A stretch of DNA of 64,000 nucleotides, taken from NCBI GenBank assembly GCA_031308135.1, contig JAHLJT010000631.1, positions 174,055,282 through 174,119,281 on the forward strand, given 5' to 3'. The notes under the pieces are model-generated. The model saw only the letters and a list, made by a program, of their open reading frames with translations. It was not told where the DNA came from and did no database searches. Below, one piece after another: positions 1 through 11,805 of the stretch. Source of the DNA: Acheta domesticus (lineage: Eukaryota; Arthropoda; Insecta; Orthoptera; Gryllidae). Each line of letters starts with the position of its first letter. Positions within the stretch are counted from its first letter, which is position 1. The position numbers were made by a program, and so were the translations under genes.

Positions 1-1380
1 TTATCAATACATTAAAAATCTGTCTAAAGTAGCTTGGTGACACCCGATTTTATTTGTCAGACAGGAAAAGGAATTAATTACATTTATTGTAAACGTACCA
101 CACTTTTTATCTTGTAAAATATATCTGTAAAATTCGACTAAGGGTTCCTAATTGAGTACGTATGGACTCTGGGGTGGTCGATGAAATTTTACACTGGTTA
201 ACGATGACCAAGGAGTCGATTTCTATGCGACATTGAAATATGGACAGCCGATTTACTGTTGTAATCAAGTTTCTATTTCCTACAAATATTTTTCAAATTG
301 ATAATTAATTGTTTTCTTATATAAAGCATCAAAAAATCTAGTAATAAATTTCAGTTTTGTTTCTCTTTCGTACTTTAGTATTATTAATTGAAAATGAAAT
401 TCAATTAGAAATTATGATCTTTTCTAAAAACTTGATTTATTTGGAAAAACTAGCGGTGCTTCAGAATGGCACAGACTTTCCCCTATTAGTTTTCTATTTC
501 CTTTGGTCTCGGCTAGCTATTCGGACTTGACACATACTCTTGCTTGGCATCTATCACCGCCCAAACTAATTTTTTTGACATTGTCTTATTTTTTCGGTTT
601 CTTAATAGTAGAACGGAAATTTATTCGTGTTATGATTAATTAAGAAGCAAAACAGTGTTTTAAAACGGGTAGATACAAGAAAATTTCTGTATTAGAAATT
701 TGAGAATTCTGAACTAGACCAATCGCACAAAAGGTACACTAAATTTGCATGTTATTGCGCAAATATCTAATATACTCCAGATAGAAACCAATGATAAATG
801 TTGACAGAGACTTGTTGAGGAAGTGTTATTACGAGATCTTAAGTTTTAATCTTACGAGTTGGAATTAAATTAATTTAGTCCCAACAATAAATTACAAATT
901 ATCATGTAGGCTGGTCCTTAGTAAACACAGCGGGGGGCCCCCACTAAAATTTAATTATAGTTGATACAATATGTTTACAGAAGCCCTTTGTCCCGTTTTT
1001 AGTGTAGTATTGCAATTGTTTATTCCTTTTATAAAAGAAACGCAGTGTGCCTGCTCAACTCATTCCATGTCCTCATCCGCAGCAGCCTAGGAATCCGTGC
1101 CTATACTTCGGTTTTTCTAACGTGGTCGGTGACATTAGGTCAATATTACACTTCCTACCTTATAAAATAATAGTATATTCTTCAACGAACGTAGAATGAT
1201 AGCTATTATTCATGAATTGATGTTTACGACGTAGGAACGAGTGTCGGAATTTCTACGAGTAAATAATAGCCATTCTACGCAAGCAGAAGACTATACTTTC
1301 TCTACGACTTTCAAATTGATATTTTCAAAATACTAAATGGCGCCTTAACCTAACAGATCGGCTACAGAACACGCTATGTT
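1..1380. other. AT-rich non-coding stretch
   Basis: Stops are dense in all frames and nothing is recognisable as a gene or RNA. A short piece near 447-485 matches one terminus of repeat family A and is listed separately. The rest looks like intergenic or intronic DNA. Confidence 0.6.
447..485 (+). repeat. Family A terminal fragment
   Basis: The sequence around ACTAGCGGTGCTTCAGAATGG followed by CACAGACTTTC matches the end of family A copies at 6664, 38939 and, inverted, at 40091 and 46351. Only the terminal ~38 bp can be aligned by eye; the flanking bases do not continue into the family body. It may be a solo end left by deletion, or the edge of a badly decayed copy. Confidence 0.5.
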
Positions 1381-1958
1381 CTCTGACCCTAACAAACACC
1401 AACTCGCATACTGTTTCGTGGTTCGCCAGTCTTACGATGACAGTTGCAATCTGCTGCGGCAGAGCACGCTGCGCCTTTATAGGCGACTGTGAGAACCCTC
1501 CGCCGTGTATATTGAACTATGACGAATCTAATCGGTCGACTGTCGTGCGAGAATAATGTTCTCGCACGGCTTGTGGAATCGGTATCATTACTGTATTCGA
1601 TAACGTGCAGAAATGTATACATTCTGGAGTAGTCGTAGAGAAATATTTTTAACAGTGGTAATCACATTTCTGAGGCCACGAGCCCCGTTGAGAAGGACGT
1701 TCGCTAATTAATTAAAATTTTTCATTTTATAAGGCAGAGGGTCTAATTATGTCCGAATGTCATCGGCCACGTTAGAAAAAAACGAATAATAGTTTCTGGG
1801 AATTAGAGAATACGATGTTTCTTGTCGCACCCAATGGCAGAGCGAGTAGCGCTTCCAGAGGCCGTGTATTGGCGGGACCGAAAGCGGTTAGCGATAACTC
1901 CGCTTCGTTGTCAAGGTCAGTGGTAGTACCCTTCCGTGTTCCCGGCGCGGCCACTGTT

Positions 1959-1972
1959 CGCTATTTATAGCG
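1959..1972. promoter_or_regulatory. Palindromic MEF2-type site
   Basis: CGCTATTTATAGCG is a perfect 14-bp palindrome whose core, CTATTTATAG at 1961-1970, fits the MEF2 consensus CTA(A/T)4TAG. It sits in a locally GC-richer stretch (about 1780-2110) inside AT-rich DNA, so it could also serve as a TATA-like element. Whether it binds anything is inference; a 10-bp match can arise by chance in 64 kb. Confidence 0.3.
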
Positions 1973-2152
1973 GTCTTGGGGCCCACGCGAGCGAGTCCTC
2001 ACCAGCGAAAGGGCAGTTAGTGGGCGCCTTTTCCAAAGTGCACCTCGCAGTTCTGCACGCACTTCGCTGAGCCACTGGTGAATCGGTGGAGAGGACCACG
2101 GGGAGGATTTCACCTTACAACCATTTCTTAACATTTTAATAAATTTATTCAC

Positions 2153-2173
2153 ATATTGATCGATCGATCGATT
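2153..2173. repeat. Short (GATC)n run
   Basis: About four tandem GATC units lie at the edge of the LINE ORF1 remnant. The run is self-complementary. It may mark the junction of the insertion, though nothing else shows this. Confidence 0.5.
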
Positions 2174-2224
2174 CCTATTTTGAATAAATATTTTCTACCA
2201 TATCTTTCTAACAAATACAAACAT

Positions 2225-3030
2225 GATTTAAAAAATATTTATAATGGGAAGAGGATGGGGAAAGGAGGGGGAGGTGTCGGTCGCGGACTGAACGGGTACA
2301 TTCTGTGGACAGGGGCGGTGACCTTGAGCAGGTGCAGGTACAGTCTGTTCTTTCTCATTGTTGGGCGGTATTTGTTCGTGTCTAAGGAATGAACTGTGTT
2401 CCGTAGATCATTTCTTGGAAAAGTGGCCCTTTTGTTTGCAGAGAAAACAGATAATAGTGTCGAAAGTTACGTATATCCAACGTGGCATCCATTCTATTGT
2501 GACTTGAAAGGATTGAACTAGCGTTTTTTCGTCTTCCGGTACAATGAAGGGCTGATAGCGAAAATTTATAACATGGCGCAGCCGGGGTCAGAAAAACCTA
2601 CTCTGAGAAAAGACTTTGGTGACATTGTTTTGATGCCTAAATTCAATAATATATTTTACAATACATTGTGGGGGGAAACTAAGCTACACATTCGTCAAAA
2701 TAATATTCTGTTTCGAATTATTAATTGTGTGTTATCCTTATCCGTAATTCCTGATATGACTGTATGATTGACTTACATTCAATACATAGTTTATCAGCTA
2801 TCATTTTACTTGTAAGGTAAATGCACAGTCTGTTATTTGATATTTTGGACGCAAATTTGATTTGTGATGGATCCATTATTTTAGTCAATACTTGAATGAA
2901 ATCAATAATTGGAGCAGAATTTTCTGATTCGATCACCATAGCAGTATCCATTTTAGGGAACATAGTACCTTGAGATGCTTGCGCGTAGTTCGTTCTCTTT
3001 TGTGGCAGACTTGTAGAACTGGAAGATGGT
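2225..3030 (-). pseudogene. Non-LTR retrotransposon ORF1 (gag-like), decayed
   Basis: Read on the minus strand, this is a broken nucleic-acid-binding ORF1 of a LINE-type element. From high to low coordinates the visible pieces are: an N-terminal stretch containing FYKSATKENELRASISRYY near 3030-2965; an 80-residue open piece (2963-2721) with ISNNRLCIYLTSKM; in another frame LGIKTMSPKSFLRVGFSDPG near 2640-2590; VPEDEKTLVQSFQVTIEW near 2550-2490; then CFLCKQKGHFSKK, a CX2CX4H zinc knuckle whose fourth ligand position is a stop codon; and a proline-rich tail to about 2230. The order matches ORF1 proteins of insect LINEs with a C-terminal zinc knuckle. Several frameshifts and stops show it cannot make the full protein. 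No endonuclease or reverse transcriptase is visible downstream, so the copy is truncated. The LINE clade is not determined. Confidence 0.72.
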
Positions 3031-4620
3031 TAATCTCGTGGATAGAATCCATATTGGTTTTTCTATGATGTATATCGAGTATAGTAGTTAAAACACGGAC
3101 AAACACAGAAAAGAGCACTCATACTCCCAGTTTAACTTTAACTTCAGTGTTCCAAGATTACACGGCTCAACTCGCTGAGTCCGTTGCTCCTTTAGGAGAC
3201 GTCCGAAAAGGTCGGTGTTGCGACGAGAACTGTGTGAGAATGTTATTCATGTAAATTTATTGGTACGCTAATGATGTTAAGATGGCAAGCTTACTTGCGA
3301 TTGCTTATCGGCACCTTCCCGGAAAAAAATGAACCGCCAAAGGCTGTCACGTTCTGGTTTTACGTGTACATGCAACTCTTCTAGTCAATAGTATAGAGGA
3401 AATTTTGATGTGTAATTCTACATTACAATAGATTATCTAACGACAGTAATTATTTAAATTACCGTAAACCGGAGTGGCTTTATGCCACATTGGGAAGATT
3501 TTACTAAATGACTTATTTTTCACGTAATTAACTAAGGTATAGCAGTAAATGGAATTTAAAAACATGCTTTGTCTATTTTATGTGGTGATAATTGTTGAAA
3601 TAAATCTCTTATAACAAAAAATATTACTTAAACTTGGCATATAGTTACCTTAGGATGGGGTGTCTTTACGGCACTACATTTTATGCGTATTGTTCAATGC
3701 TACATGATGAGTGACACAGTTTCACCCCTTCTTCATGACTGCTTTGTAGCAAGGAATGACTCAAACAATATCACAGAGTTTAACACTTTACTAAATGAAT
3801 ATTTTTAAGTTATTAAGTAAACATTTTGATTTTGGTAATGATAAGATAAAGTTTATCATTTCCCCCAAATGTTCTTTAGCTCTGGAATAGTGAAGAGTCC
3901 TATTTTTGATTTTAAATCAAGCTTTTGAATTTTCCTGATTATATCTTTAGATTTGTAAAAACATCATCCCTATTCTGCACTCATTTCCAAAACCCCTTGA
4001 ATTTCTTCAAGACCCGTGCAAAATCACATTTAATGCAAGTGACGTCTACAAGAAACAGTCCTTTAAACTGCACTACTATAAAATCTCTTACTGTTGTGGA
4101 CTGAGAAGATAATAATTTGCGAGTCCTATTACTGAGGGAAACATCACTGCAGCAAAAGTTAATCATACAATTTTCTATTTCCTCAAGAAACTAAATGCAT
4201 AATTGACCAACATAGGTATTACATTCTCTAAACTCAGTTAACTACTCAATTGTATTTCGCGTAGCATCCTTGCATACAAATTGTCGATAAATTACATAAA
4301 TAAGATCGTTTTCTCTCATGTGCTCAGTGACCAATGGTAAAATATTAATTTAAGCTTCAACAAATCTGTGTTTCTTAGTAAAAAAAAGGTATCAAATTTC
4401 AAATTTTTATTAGAAAATATGTTAAGCAATTTACATTTATTTTGCTACCACTACACTCCAGTCTATCGCATTGTATAAATATCCTAGTAACGTTAGAAAC
4501 ATTATTTTCAAACTCCCATTCACCGATACGAAAATACAAAATAGCATAGATCCTTTTACCACCCTACAACATGCAACGCAAGTAGAGCGCGGTTATTTCA
4601 AGTCAATTCCAATGCTATTT
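3031..4620. other. AT-rich non-coding stretch
   Basis: No gene, RNA or repeat could be identified. The upstream (5') end of the minus-strand LINE is not recognisable beyond about 3030. Confidence 0.55.
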
Positions 4621-4639
4621 TCAACTATTTGAGCTGCGC

Positions 4640-4850
4640 TGAAAGACGCGTTCATGGGAACACAAGTGCAGGGGCAAAGAAAGTGATAAAAGCGCCGGGG
4701 CTGCTGGCAAGAGCGGCGGGCCGTGACGCGCGTGCCGTGGGCGTCTTACCGGCGTCAGCAGCCACTGCGCATGCGCCGCGCGCCGGCCGCGGCCGCAGCG
4801 CCGCCCACGCCGCACGGCCAGGGCGCGCACTCACCTGCGGACAGAGAGCA
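4640..4850. promoter_or_regulatory. CpG island, possible promoter
   Basis: A ~210-bp block very rich in G+C and CpG stands sharply out of AT-rich flanks. Its right edge contains a minus-strand sequence CCGCAG|GTGAGT, with the GT at 4834-4833, which matches the splice-donor consensus. This fits a short non-coding first exon transcribed leftward, with its transcription start somewhere right of 4840. No conserved protein is encoded by the open frames here; they result from low stop density in GC-rich DNA. Confidence 0.4.
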
Positions 4851-5331
4851 CTCGCTCACCAACACATTCGCAAATCGCTTACTCGATTTAACACTTATAC
4901 CGAAACCTTCCGTGAAATATCGCCAACCGAAACCCCGGTCTGTCAGGCTCCCATTTTATATTTGTATTGTTTATCTTATAATTGTTATTATTTACCTAAT
5001 TAATTGGTTGGAAAAGTAATTTAAAGCAAGTTTATTGAAATTTTTGAAGTTTTTGTTTATTTTAACTAGAATTTGTTGCATGAAAAATACAAGAAACATT
5101 TTTATATGAAAAAATACAATGGACCCTGAACCATTTCTAAATGCAAACCTAAACCTTTTAAAATATACATTATTTATTCCCTAGTAAAAGTAATAGAATT
5201 CAAATTTACAGAACAACATTTTGAATTAAGAAAGAAAACTGAAAACTGAGTTGTAATTTAAACAGCTTTAAAAGTATATCATGTAACTAGTTTATAACTT
5301 CCGTGGTAGTAGCCGATATTTTGTGGATATC

Positions 5332-5764
5332 CATAATGGTAATTGGAGGTAAAGGATAATCAACCACAATTTTAAGTATATAATATTTACATATATAAAA
5401 CATATGCCCAAAGTCACTTTCGGGATGAACATTTCTCATCTTCAGTGGGTCTTGCCCAAGTGACGTGGATCACACAAAACAATTTTGAACCGGATACATA
5501 TATAAAAAGAAGAAAAGCCAAAAAATTGTGAAATAGCGAGGCGGCCACCTAGCCGTTCCCGTTTCTTTGGCTTTTCTTCAACAGCGGCCCCGGTTTATAC
5601 TTGTATCCGGTTCAAAATGGTTTTGTGTGATCCACTTTACTTGTGCAAGACCCATTGAAAATGGGAATTTTCATCCTGACAGTGACTTTAGGCATATGTT
5701 ATATTAATAAATTTTATATACTAAAAAATTGTGGTTGATTATCCTTTACCTCCAATTACCATAA
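5332..5764. mobile_element. Foldback MITE / long hairpin
   Basis: The left arm (about 5332-5507) and right arm (about 5590-5764) are inverted copies of one another. GGTAATTGGAGGTAAAGGAT on the left pairs with ATCCTTTACCTCCAATTACC on the right, and the match continues through the CATATGCC, CTTGCCCAAGTGACGTGG and ACCGGATACA blocks. The loop of about 80 bp holds a smaller inverted pair (AAGAAAAGCCAAA / TTTGGCTTTTCTT). There is no open frame, so this is a non-autonomous foldback element. Transcribed, it would form a stem of roughly 175 bp, a possible source of small RNAs. Confidence 0.75.
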
Positions 5765-6663
5765 CTAGTGTATAATGTTACGCTTTATGGCATGAGGACA
5801 TGTTTTGAAATCGAGCGACGTTACGAGCGAGCTTTCTTACGAGTACATAATACACACAACATTATAAACGAGTTGCATGCTATTTTTTAGGTAACAGCAG
5901 TATAAATTTATAAGAGAATCAAAATTAAATTTTGGAAAGAACTTCATTGTGACGTTGAATACAATACCCTTGCGTCACAACGGTGATCGGGTGTTCTGTT
6001 TACCGCTACCCCACACGATTCTTTCGCTGCGATTGGCTGAATGTGTCATGACTCAATTATTCACGGCATAAGATGCCATTTGATAAACAATTTCTTGTAT
6101 CGAAAACACGCGTTTATAATACTGGAATACAAGAAAAGGATTTTAGTCTATACCAATGCAATTCCGGGACCCGAAAATCTCCGAACATCACCGGTGACCC
6201 CAGCAAAAATGAAATATAATTAATTATTTAAGCAATTATTATACATACACCTTTCAACAATTATCTGTATGATTGTGTTACAGTATTTTTAGTTTTTGAG
6301 GTGTGGCAAAGTCATGTATACTTTGAAAATTTTCTGTGCTTGTGGTTCTTTCCGTGGGGAAACAGCGACATCCTTTTTCTGAAGTACTAGTTCAACATTC
6401 ACTACTTTGCTCCAATAGCACGGCTGTTCTTTACATCAACAGAAACTAAAACGCTATTTTAATGTGATAATTGGCAAGCCTGGCTGGAAGAGAAGGGGGA
6501 ACTTTCTACAAAGTGATTAAACCTGGCGACCGTTTTGAATGTTTGTGTAAATACCAGATGAAGGCTGAAAAATGAATCTATCACGAACGGTTCAGAAGTG
6601 TTCCAATAATAAAAGTTCTTAATGATAACACAGTAACTCCTTCACTAAACAAAATTACTCAAA
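5765..6663. other. Non-coding stretch
   Basis: AT-rich sequence with scattered short open frames and no recognisable coding pattern. Confidence 0.5.
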
Positions 6664-7187
6664 ACTAGTGGTGCTAAAAAAGCACGTATTTTCTCGCCAG
6701 TACTTTCATGCAAAATTACGCGAAAAGTACTCAAATTTTCAAAAATTTTTACAGGACCTTATTTTAAAATCTACTTTTAAGGAATATATTTCATTAACGG
6801 AACAAATCTCCATCTTCATAATTGTAGTTGTAGGAAGACGCCGAAAAATGTTGAACTTTTTGCAATTTTCGAAAAATCAGAGATTTTAACGAAAAGGAGA
6901 CCTACACCATTCTCTTAAACGTCCTTTACACTATTCAACAATAAAATGTAATAAAAAACAATGGAGCTATTAGTTTCAAAATTTGGAAAATGTCCCAGGA
7001 TCTTCATGTAAAATTAAAATATCGGTTTCAAATTCAATGGGGCCGCAACATCATTCAGATCAATTGAGAAATACGAATTTTGAAGAAAATCTGCAGAACG
7101 GTTCACTCGCTACCGTTGTTCACCGTTTTTTTTGCGCAGCATTACAAAACTTTCTCTCTACTGCGTACGAAGTAGCGAGGAAGTAAA
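6664..7187 (+). mobile_element. Family A repeat, internally deleted copy
   Basis: It begins ACTAGTGGTGCT with ATTTTCTCGC nearby and ends GTAGCGAGGAAGTAAAA. The body shares blocks in the same order with the copies at 40096-40826 and 45652-46351 (inverse): CGCGAAAAGTA near the start, TTCGAAAAAT, TTCATGTAAA, a CGGTTTCAAATTCAA block, TTGAAGAAAAT and a CTTTCTCT block near the end. The section of other copies that holds GGCGCTAG and the GACGGACGG seed is missing here. No protein is encoded, so it is non-autonomous. Its superfamily is unknown. Confidence 0.6.
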
Positions 7188-8984
7188 ACCTACGCTAATG
7201 TCTGATTTTTAAAACATTAGATTTGAAGAATATCTATACCAACTGACCGTCACACATTTTAATGGTATCTCGCTTACATCAAACGATGAACGTAGTAACA
7301 ATTTTTTCCCAAGCTTCCCTTTCCCCACGATTTCATCTTCATTTATCAACTATTTAAGAACAATAAAAAATAAATAATAATGATATTCAAAGAGAATACA
7401 AAATATGGCTATATCCTGACCAGCAGATTGATGAAGGTCCAATGTGATCTTCGTCTCGATTGGAGGAGCCGCGAGTGAAGGACGGGCAAACATCGGTTAC
7501 CCTATTATAATACTATTAACAATTTTGGTCTTTAAGCCAGGAGGACAGACGCTCCTTTGTTGAATATGGGGGCTTGACCCGACACCTAGACAAAATAACG
7601 AAATGCTTTCGTTCTTGTTTTCGACTTTCTAGAAGATATATTTTACTGTTTCTTTGATGGGCTCTTTGTGTCATTTTCTGATACAATTCCATTCAAGGGC
7701 TAATCGGGCTAAATGAATTGGACCTACGAACACACAACAACTCAGTAACACTGAACCCAGTTTTACTAGCATTTATGGTCCGATTAAAGAAGTTGGTGGT
7801 TGACAGTTCCGATTGGAAAGGAGCGTCATTGACAGATTGTGTACCACTGAGCACGTGATCCCTGGACACAAAAATAATCACATGAAATAAATAGTTATAA
7901 AAGTAACCCAATCATACACTCATATTTTATGAAGCCACGGGCTTCAGAAGCACGTCAATCACCAACTTATTTTAATCAGACAATAGGCAGGGGAATAAAT
8001 AACAGTAAAAGTGCGACAATAAATAACAATTAAAAACGCGAAAAAATAAATAACAGTAAAAATCATATGTTAATTATAAAATGCATCATTGGTATGTTAC
8101 AAAACGCACCACAAGCTAATAAGTGAAGTCCTGCTGCATCTGCCAGGAAGACGAAAAAGAGCGAGCTACGGGTGAAAATGTTTCGCCAAAGAAATAACCT
8201 CTGGCCCCATTCCAGTCACAACACCGACATTGCATTTTTTGCTGAATAAACAACTCAAGATGTGGAATAATGTTTCTGAAAATAAAAATAGCGCAGATCT
8301 ACGAATACTCACGAAGAGTGTATTTATTTCTTAACTGCGTAATTTTAACTCATTCACCGGTAGCAGCTGCTTGACTTCTGTTCCGGATAAATAATATTTG
8401 CGCTAACGTCAACACAGTGTAGAAAGGAAATTAGGAAAAGTAGGCGTATATCTTATCTATGGCTGCTTAATGGCTAATCAGCTGTGGTGAGATCATTCGA
8501 TGCAATTTATTCAGTCAAATCAAATAACACCGGAAAAGCAATAAGGTGCAAATGATAACGACTACGAAGAAATTTTCACCCAGTATACAAATCCGCTGAA
8601 ATACGTTACATACTTGCTTATCAAGGCGGCGAGATGAGGGTCTTTCGTGTTTAAAAAAGTATTTATGTTTTGTCGGTTTATAAACAAAATAGATTTTAAA
8701 CTTCTTACAGATTCCCGGCTCGTCCATTTTCGGAAATAGAAAGTTACATGAAAAAGTAAGAATTAAAATACTTGTTTGTTTTTTATTTCGATCATTAAAA
8801 AATAGGTTTTGTTATTGTCAGTCTGTTGAATCACGTCCTCATGATTATCGTAAATTCCGGAAAAAAAATTACAGTAATTTACAATATAAGGGTATTGAAA
8901 CCATTGAAACATGAGTTTTTTTCTAGAAATTTTCCGTATTATCCTAGTGGTAACTGGCTAAAAATTGTGATAACCAATATTTCT
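7188..8984. other. Non-coding stretch with a small tandem repeat
   Basis: AT-rich with no gene signal. At about 7990-8070 a motif AATAAATAACA(G/A)TAAAA recurs three times at uneven spacing, a short degenerate tandem repeat. Nothing else was recognised. Confidence 0.5.
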
Positions 8985-9345
8985 TATTGAGATTAATGGA
9001 ATGGGCTGTTGATGACCTCCGTAGGGGCCAGGGTCATCCAAAACGCGTTTAGTTGCTTAAACAACCAAACATATTTTTAGATCATTTCTTTTTAGATTCT
9101 TCAAAATGAATTTGCAAAATTTGGTTAGTCCCTAACCATGGAACCAAGACGCTTCGAATGACACTCCATTTGTCTCCATTAGTGGACCGAAAGGGGTCTA
9201 TCCGTGAACGACTGGCGAACAGACGCCGGTTCCTCAATTACATTACAAGGACTAGTTTCAACAACGTACGGTAGATACATCAACTTTAGCAATTTTTATT
9301 TGTGCTATGCAAGATGTCGTTAAAAATAAATTTTAAAAACAATAA
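8985..9345 (+). repeat. Family B repeat, copy 1
   Basis: This segment aligns by eye with 10258-10565. Shared landmarks in order are GACCTCCGTAGG / TTACCTCGGTAGG, a CATCC..CACGTTTTAGTTGC-type block, CTCCATTTGTCTCCATTAGTGGA / CTCATTTGTCTTCATTAGTAGA, a GGGTCTA block, and an ACGAAC-CGGGTT-type block. There is no open frame. The family is unclassified; the spacing and order suggest copies of one non-autonomous element or an old local duplication. Confidence 0.55.
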
Positions 9346-9899
9346 AATTGCCTGGTTCGTACGTTCTACGAACGGACAGTTAGTTACATGAATATGTATT
9401 AATAGAAGTACTTCGTGTTTCATTACATTTGTAGGATTCATTATCGTCAATATAACGAAATATGACCCAAGGATTCACCTTAAGCCTGAAGGACAGTTTA
9501 GTAATCCACAGAGTTTCAGCACTTCATCGCGTCTGAAAACTCTCAAAATAGTTATTTATAATATGAGTGGTAAAAATGACATTTTATTTTGCGGGTAGGA
9601 AAGGTTATGACATGAGGCCGATATGCCTCGCAATCCTATGAGCAAAATCAAATGACTTTTGCCACGTGTGTCGTATGTATTTTTAAACGGCCATACTGGC
9701 TTTATTTTTATTCAAACATACATATCGCTTAATGATACATAAAGGTCAACTGATGCTGTCAGATAAAGGTAAGTTGTTTTCTTTGTTGCATTCACAGATT
9801 TATCTGAACGTTTGAGCATCGTCTCACTTTCCACTAGTACTAAAAATTGAACTTTTAGCACGCTACGCATACCCTGTAAGAACCGATTTATCTAGTGTC

Positions 9900-10075
9900 T
9901 GTCTAAAACATGATTTTTAGAATTGTTTCAGAATATTCCTGAAATATACTATTAGAAATACAGTCTATCGATTTGGCTTCTCCACAAAAGTGGAATGTGA
10001 CTACATCCGTAGGTGACTTTCAAACTGCCGATAACGTTTTTCGATAATTCATTGCAAAATGTGGTTTAATTATCG
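9900..10075 (+). repeat. Family B repeat, partial copy
   Basis: The stretch with TTTCAGAATATTCC, CAGTCTATCGATTTGGCTT and CATCCGTAGGTGACTTTC matches the 5' part of the copy ending at 10565, which has GAGTCTATAGATTTGTCTT and CCTCGGTAGGTTCCTT. The rest of the repeat is not found here, so it is truncated. Confidence 0.45.
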
Positions 10076-10164
10076 TCAATCGGATGGATCAAGTTGTAAG
10101 GAATCATCTGCAATGTCGAAAAGAGAGTACCACATCGTATCACCAATGTTCGCTTTGAAAGTAC

Positions 10165-10565
10165 GTGTTTTTCTAAAATTCTTGCAGAAAATCATAAAGA
10201 AAAATTGCTGAAAATAGAGTCTATAGATTTGTCTTATCGAGAGAAATCGAAAGAGAAGACTGATTAATTACCTCGGTAGGTTCCTTAAGTCATCCCCTAC
10301 ACGTTTTAGTTGCCAAAAAATAAAAAACACGTTTCTAGAGAACTTTCCTTGAATCTTCCGGATATATCCGCAAAAAATATCATTCTTATTCCCTATAAGA
10401 CCGAGACTTATCGAAAGACACCTCATTTGTCTTCATTAGTAGAACTGAAGGGTCTAAACATGACTAACAGATGGACGAACGCGGGTTACTCATGCAATAT
10501 ACTAGGATAATATCATAAAGTACGAAAATTATATCGTTGAAGAAACTGAATAAAATTGCTAAAAC
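10165..10565 (+). repeat. Family B repeat, copy 2
   Basis: The most extended of the three copies; see the 8985-9345 copy for the shared blocks. Its first ~100 bp match the partial copy at 9900-10075. It includes a 66-codon open frame of no recognisable identity, probably chance. Confidence 0.55.
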
Positions 10566-11504
10566 AAATCTATATTTGATTGAAAGTTCAAAGTTGACGA
10601 TAAATGTGTCTACATTACAACGAAGAAGTAGAGTATCTCTTGCCAGAGATTAAAGGCTCGCAAGAAGTACTAGAAAAAGTTTCCGAAAGAGGAAAGCTAA
10701 GATTGTGCCAAAATTTTGCGCAATGCAGTAGTTTGTTTTGGAAAGAGGATCTGGAAACAGCATGTTTTATGACGTAGTGCACTCAAACTTCCCAGAGGTA
10801 TTCGGAATTACGTATTCACATATCATTATGCTTCAAAGCATTTTCATGACTTTCATGACAAAACATCAAAGTACAGTCAGCGTCACAACTATCAATCGTG
10901 AAGTGGAAAGATGAAACTATTGTTATTAAGATACTTCTCGAACGTTGAAAAGTGTTAGTAGTATAATAGAAAATAAATACAAGCAAACCAATATTTATTT
11001 CACAATAGTGATAACAACAAGTAAATATTAGTGCATTAGTTTTTCCTCACAGCTTCCAAATCTCATTACGAAATGTTTGCTCTCATGCTAGTGCAACAGT
11101 TACATTCCAGACGCATTAAATCATCCAGTCGAAATCGCATTCTCTGTCGGCCAAAGGCAATGTTGTTGTGCATAGGCAATACTAGTATTTGCACCAACAT
11201 TACAGAAGTAATGCTAGATTGTAATACGCAGCAACACATTAGTTTACATTAATAATGTAATGATGATAACTCAGCCAGACTGCCCGGCTACACCAAATCC
11301 CTTTCCTTTGATTCTACATTTGGATGCGATCTTCATTTTGCATAGTATTTGTACAATGTAACGATGTTGAATAGTTAATAGTATCGTCTTGCTTGCAGTG
11401 ATTCTCAGATACTGTGACATACCATAAATAACATACAATGATTTAAGCAAATAAAGGACGAAATATTGTAGATATCACCAAAAAAACTTGGGTTTTTATG
11501 GTGC

Positions 11505-11805
11505 AGGTACGCAGATGGTTCCGTAGAAACGAAAATAACGCAAGTTCATTCTGAGACAGATGCGGGATGCACCATAGTTACCGCGTGTAAACACGCAGGT
11601 GGCACCGTAGCAACGCGAACAATATGAATTCGTTCAAAGACGGGCGTAAGTGACACCATACTGACTGCAAGAGCTGGGTTGATAAGATGCAAACATGCAG
11701 TGTGACACCGTAGCAACGCGAGATATGAGTTTGTTTAAAAGCGGGTGCGGGGGTACACCGTAGTTACCACAAGATTGTAATTTGTTCAGAAATGGGACAG
11801 GAAGG
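11505..11805 (+). repeat. Degenerate ~50-bp tandem repeat
   Basis: The motif CACCGTAGCAACGCG and diverged forms of it occur near 11520, 11570, 11603, 11655, 11706 and 11755, mostly about 50 bp apart. A GAATTCGTTCAAAGACGGG-type block alternates with it. The GC content is higher than the flanks. The 141-codon minus-strand open frame that starts here shows no protein family and is probably a by-product of the repeat. Confidence 0.5.
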
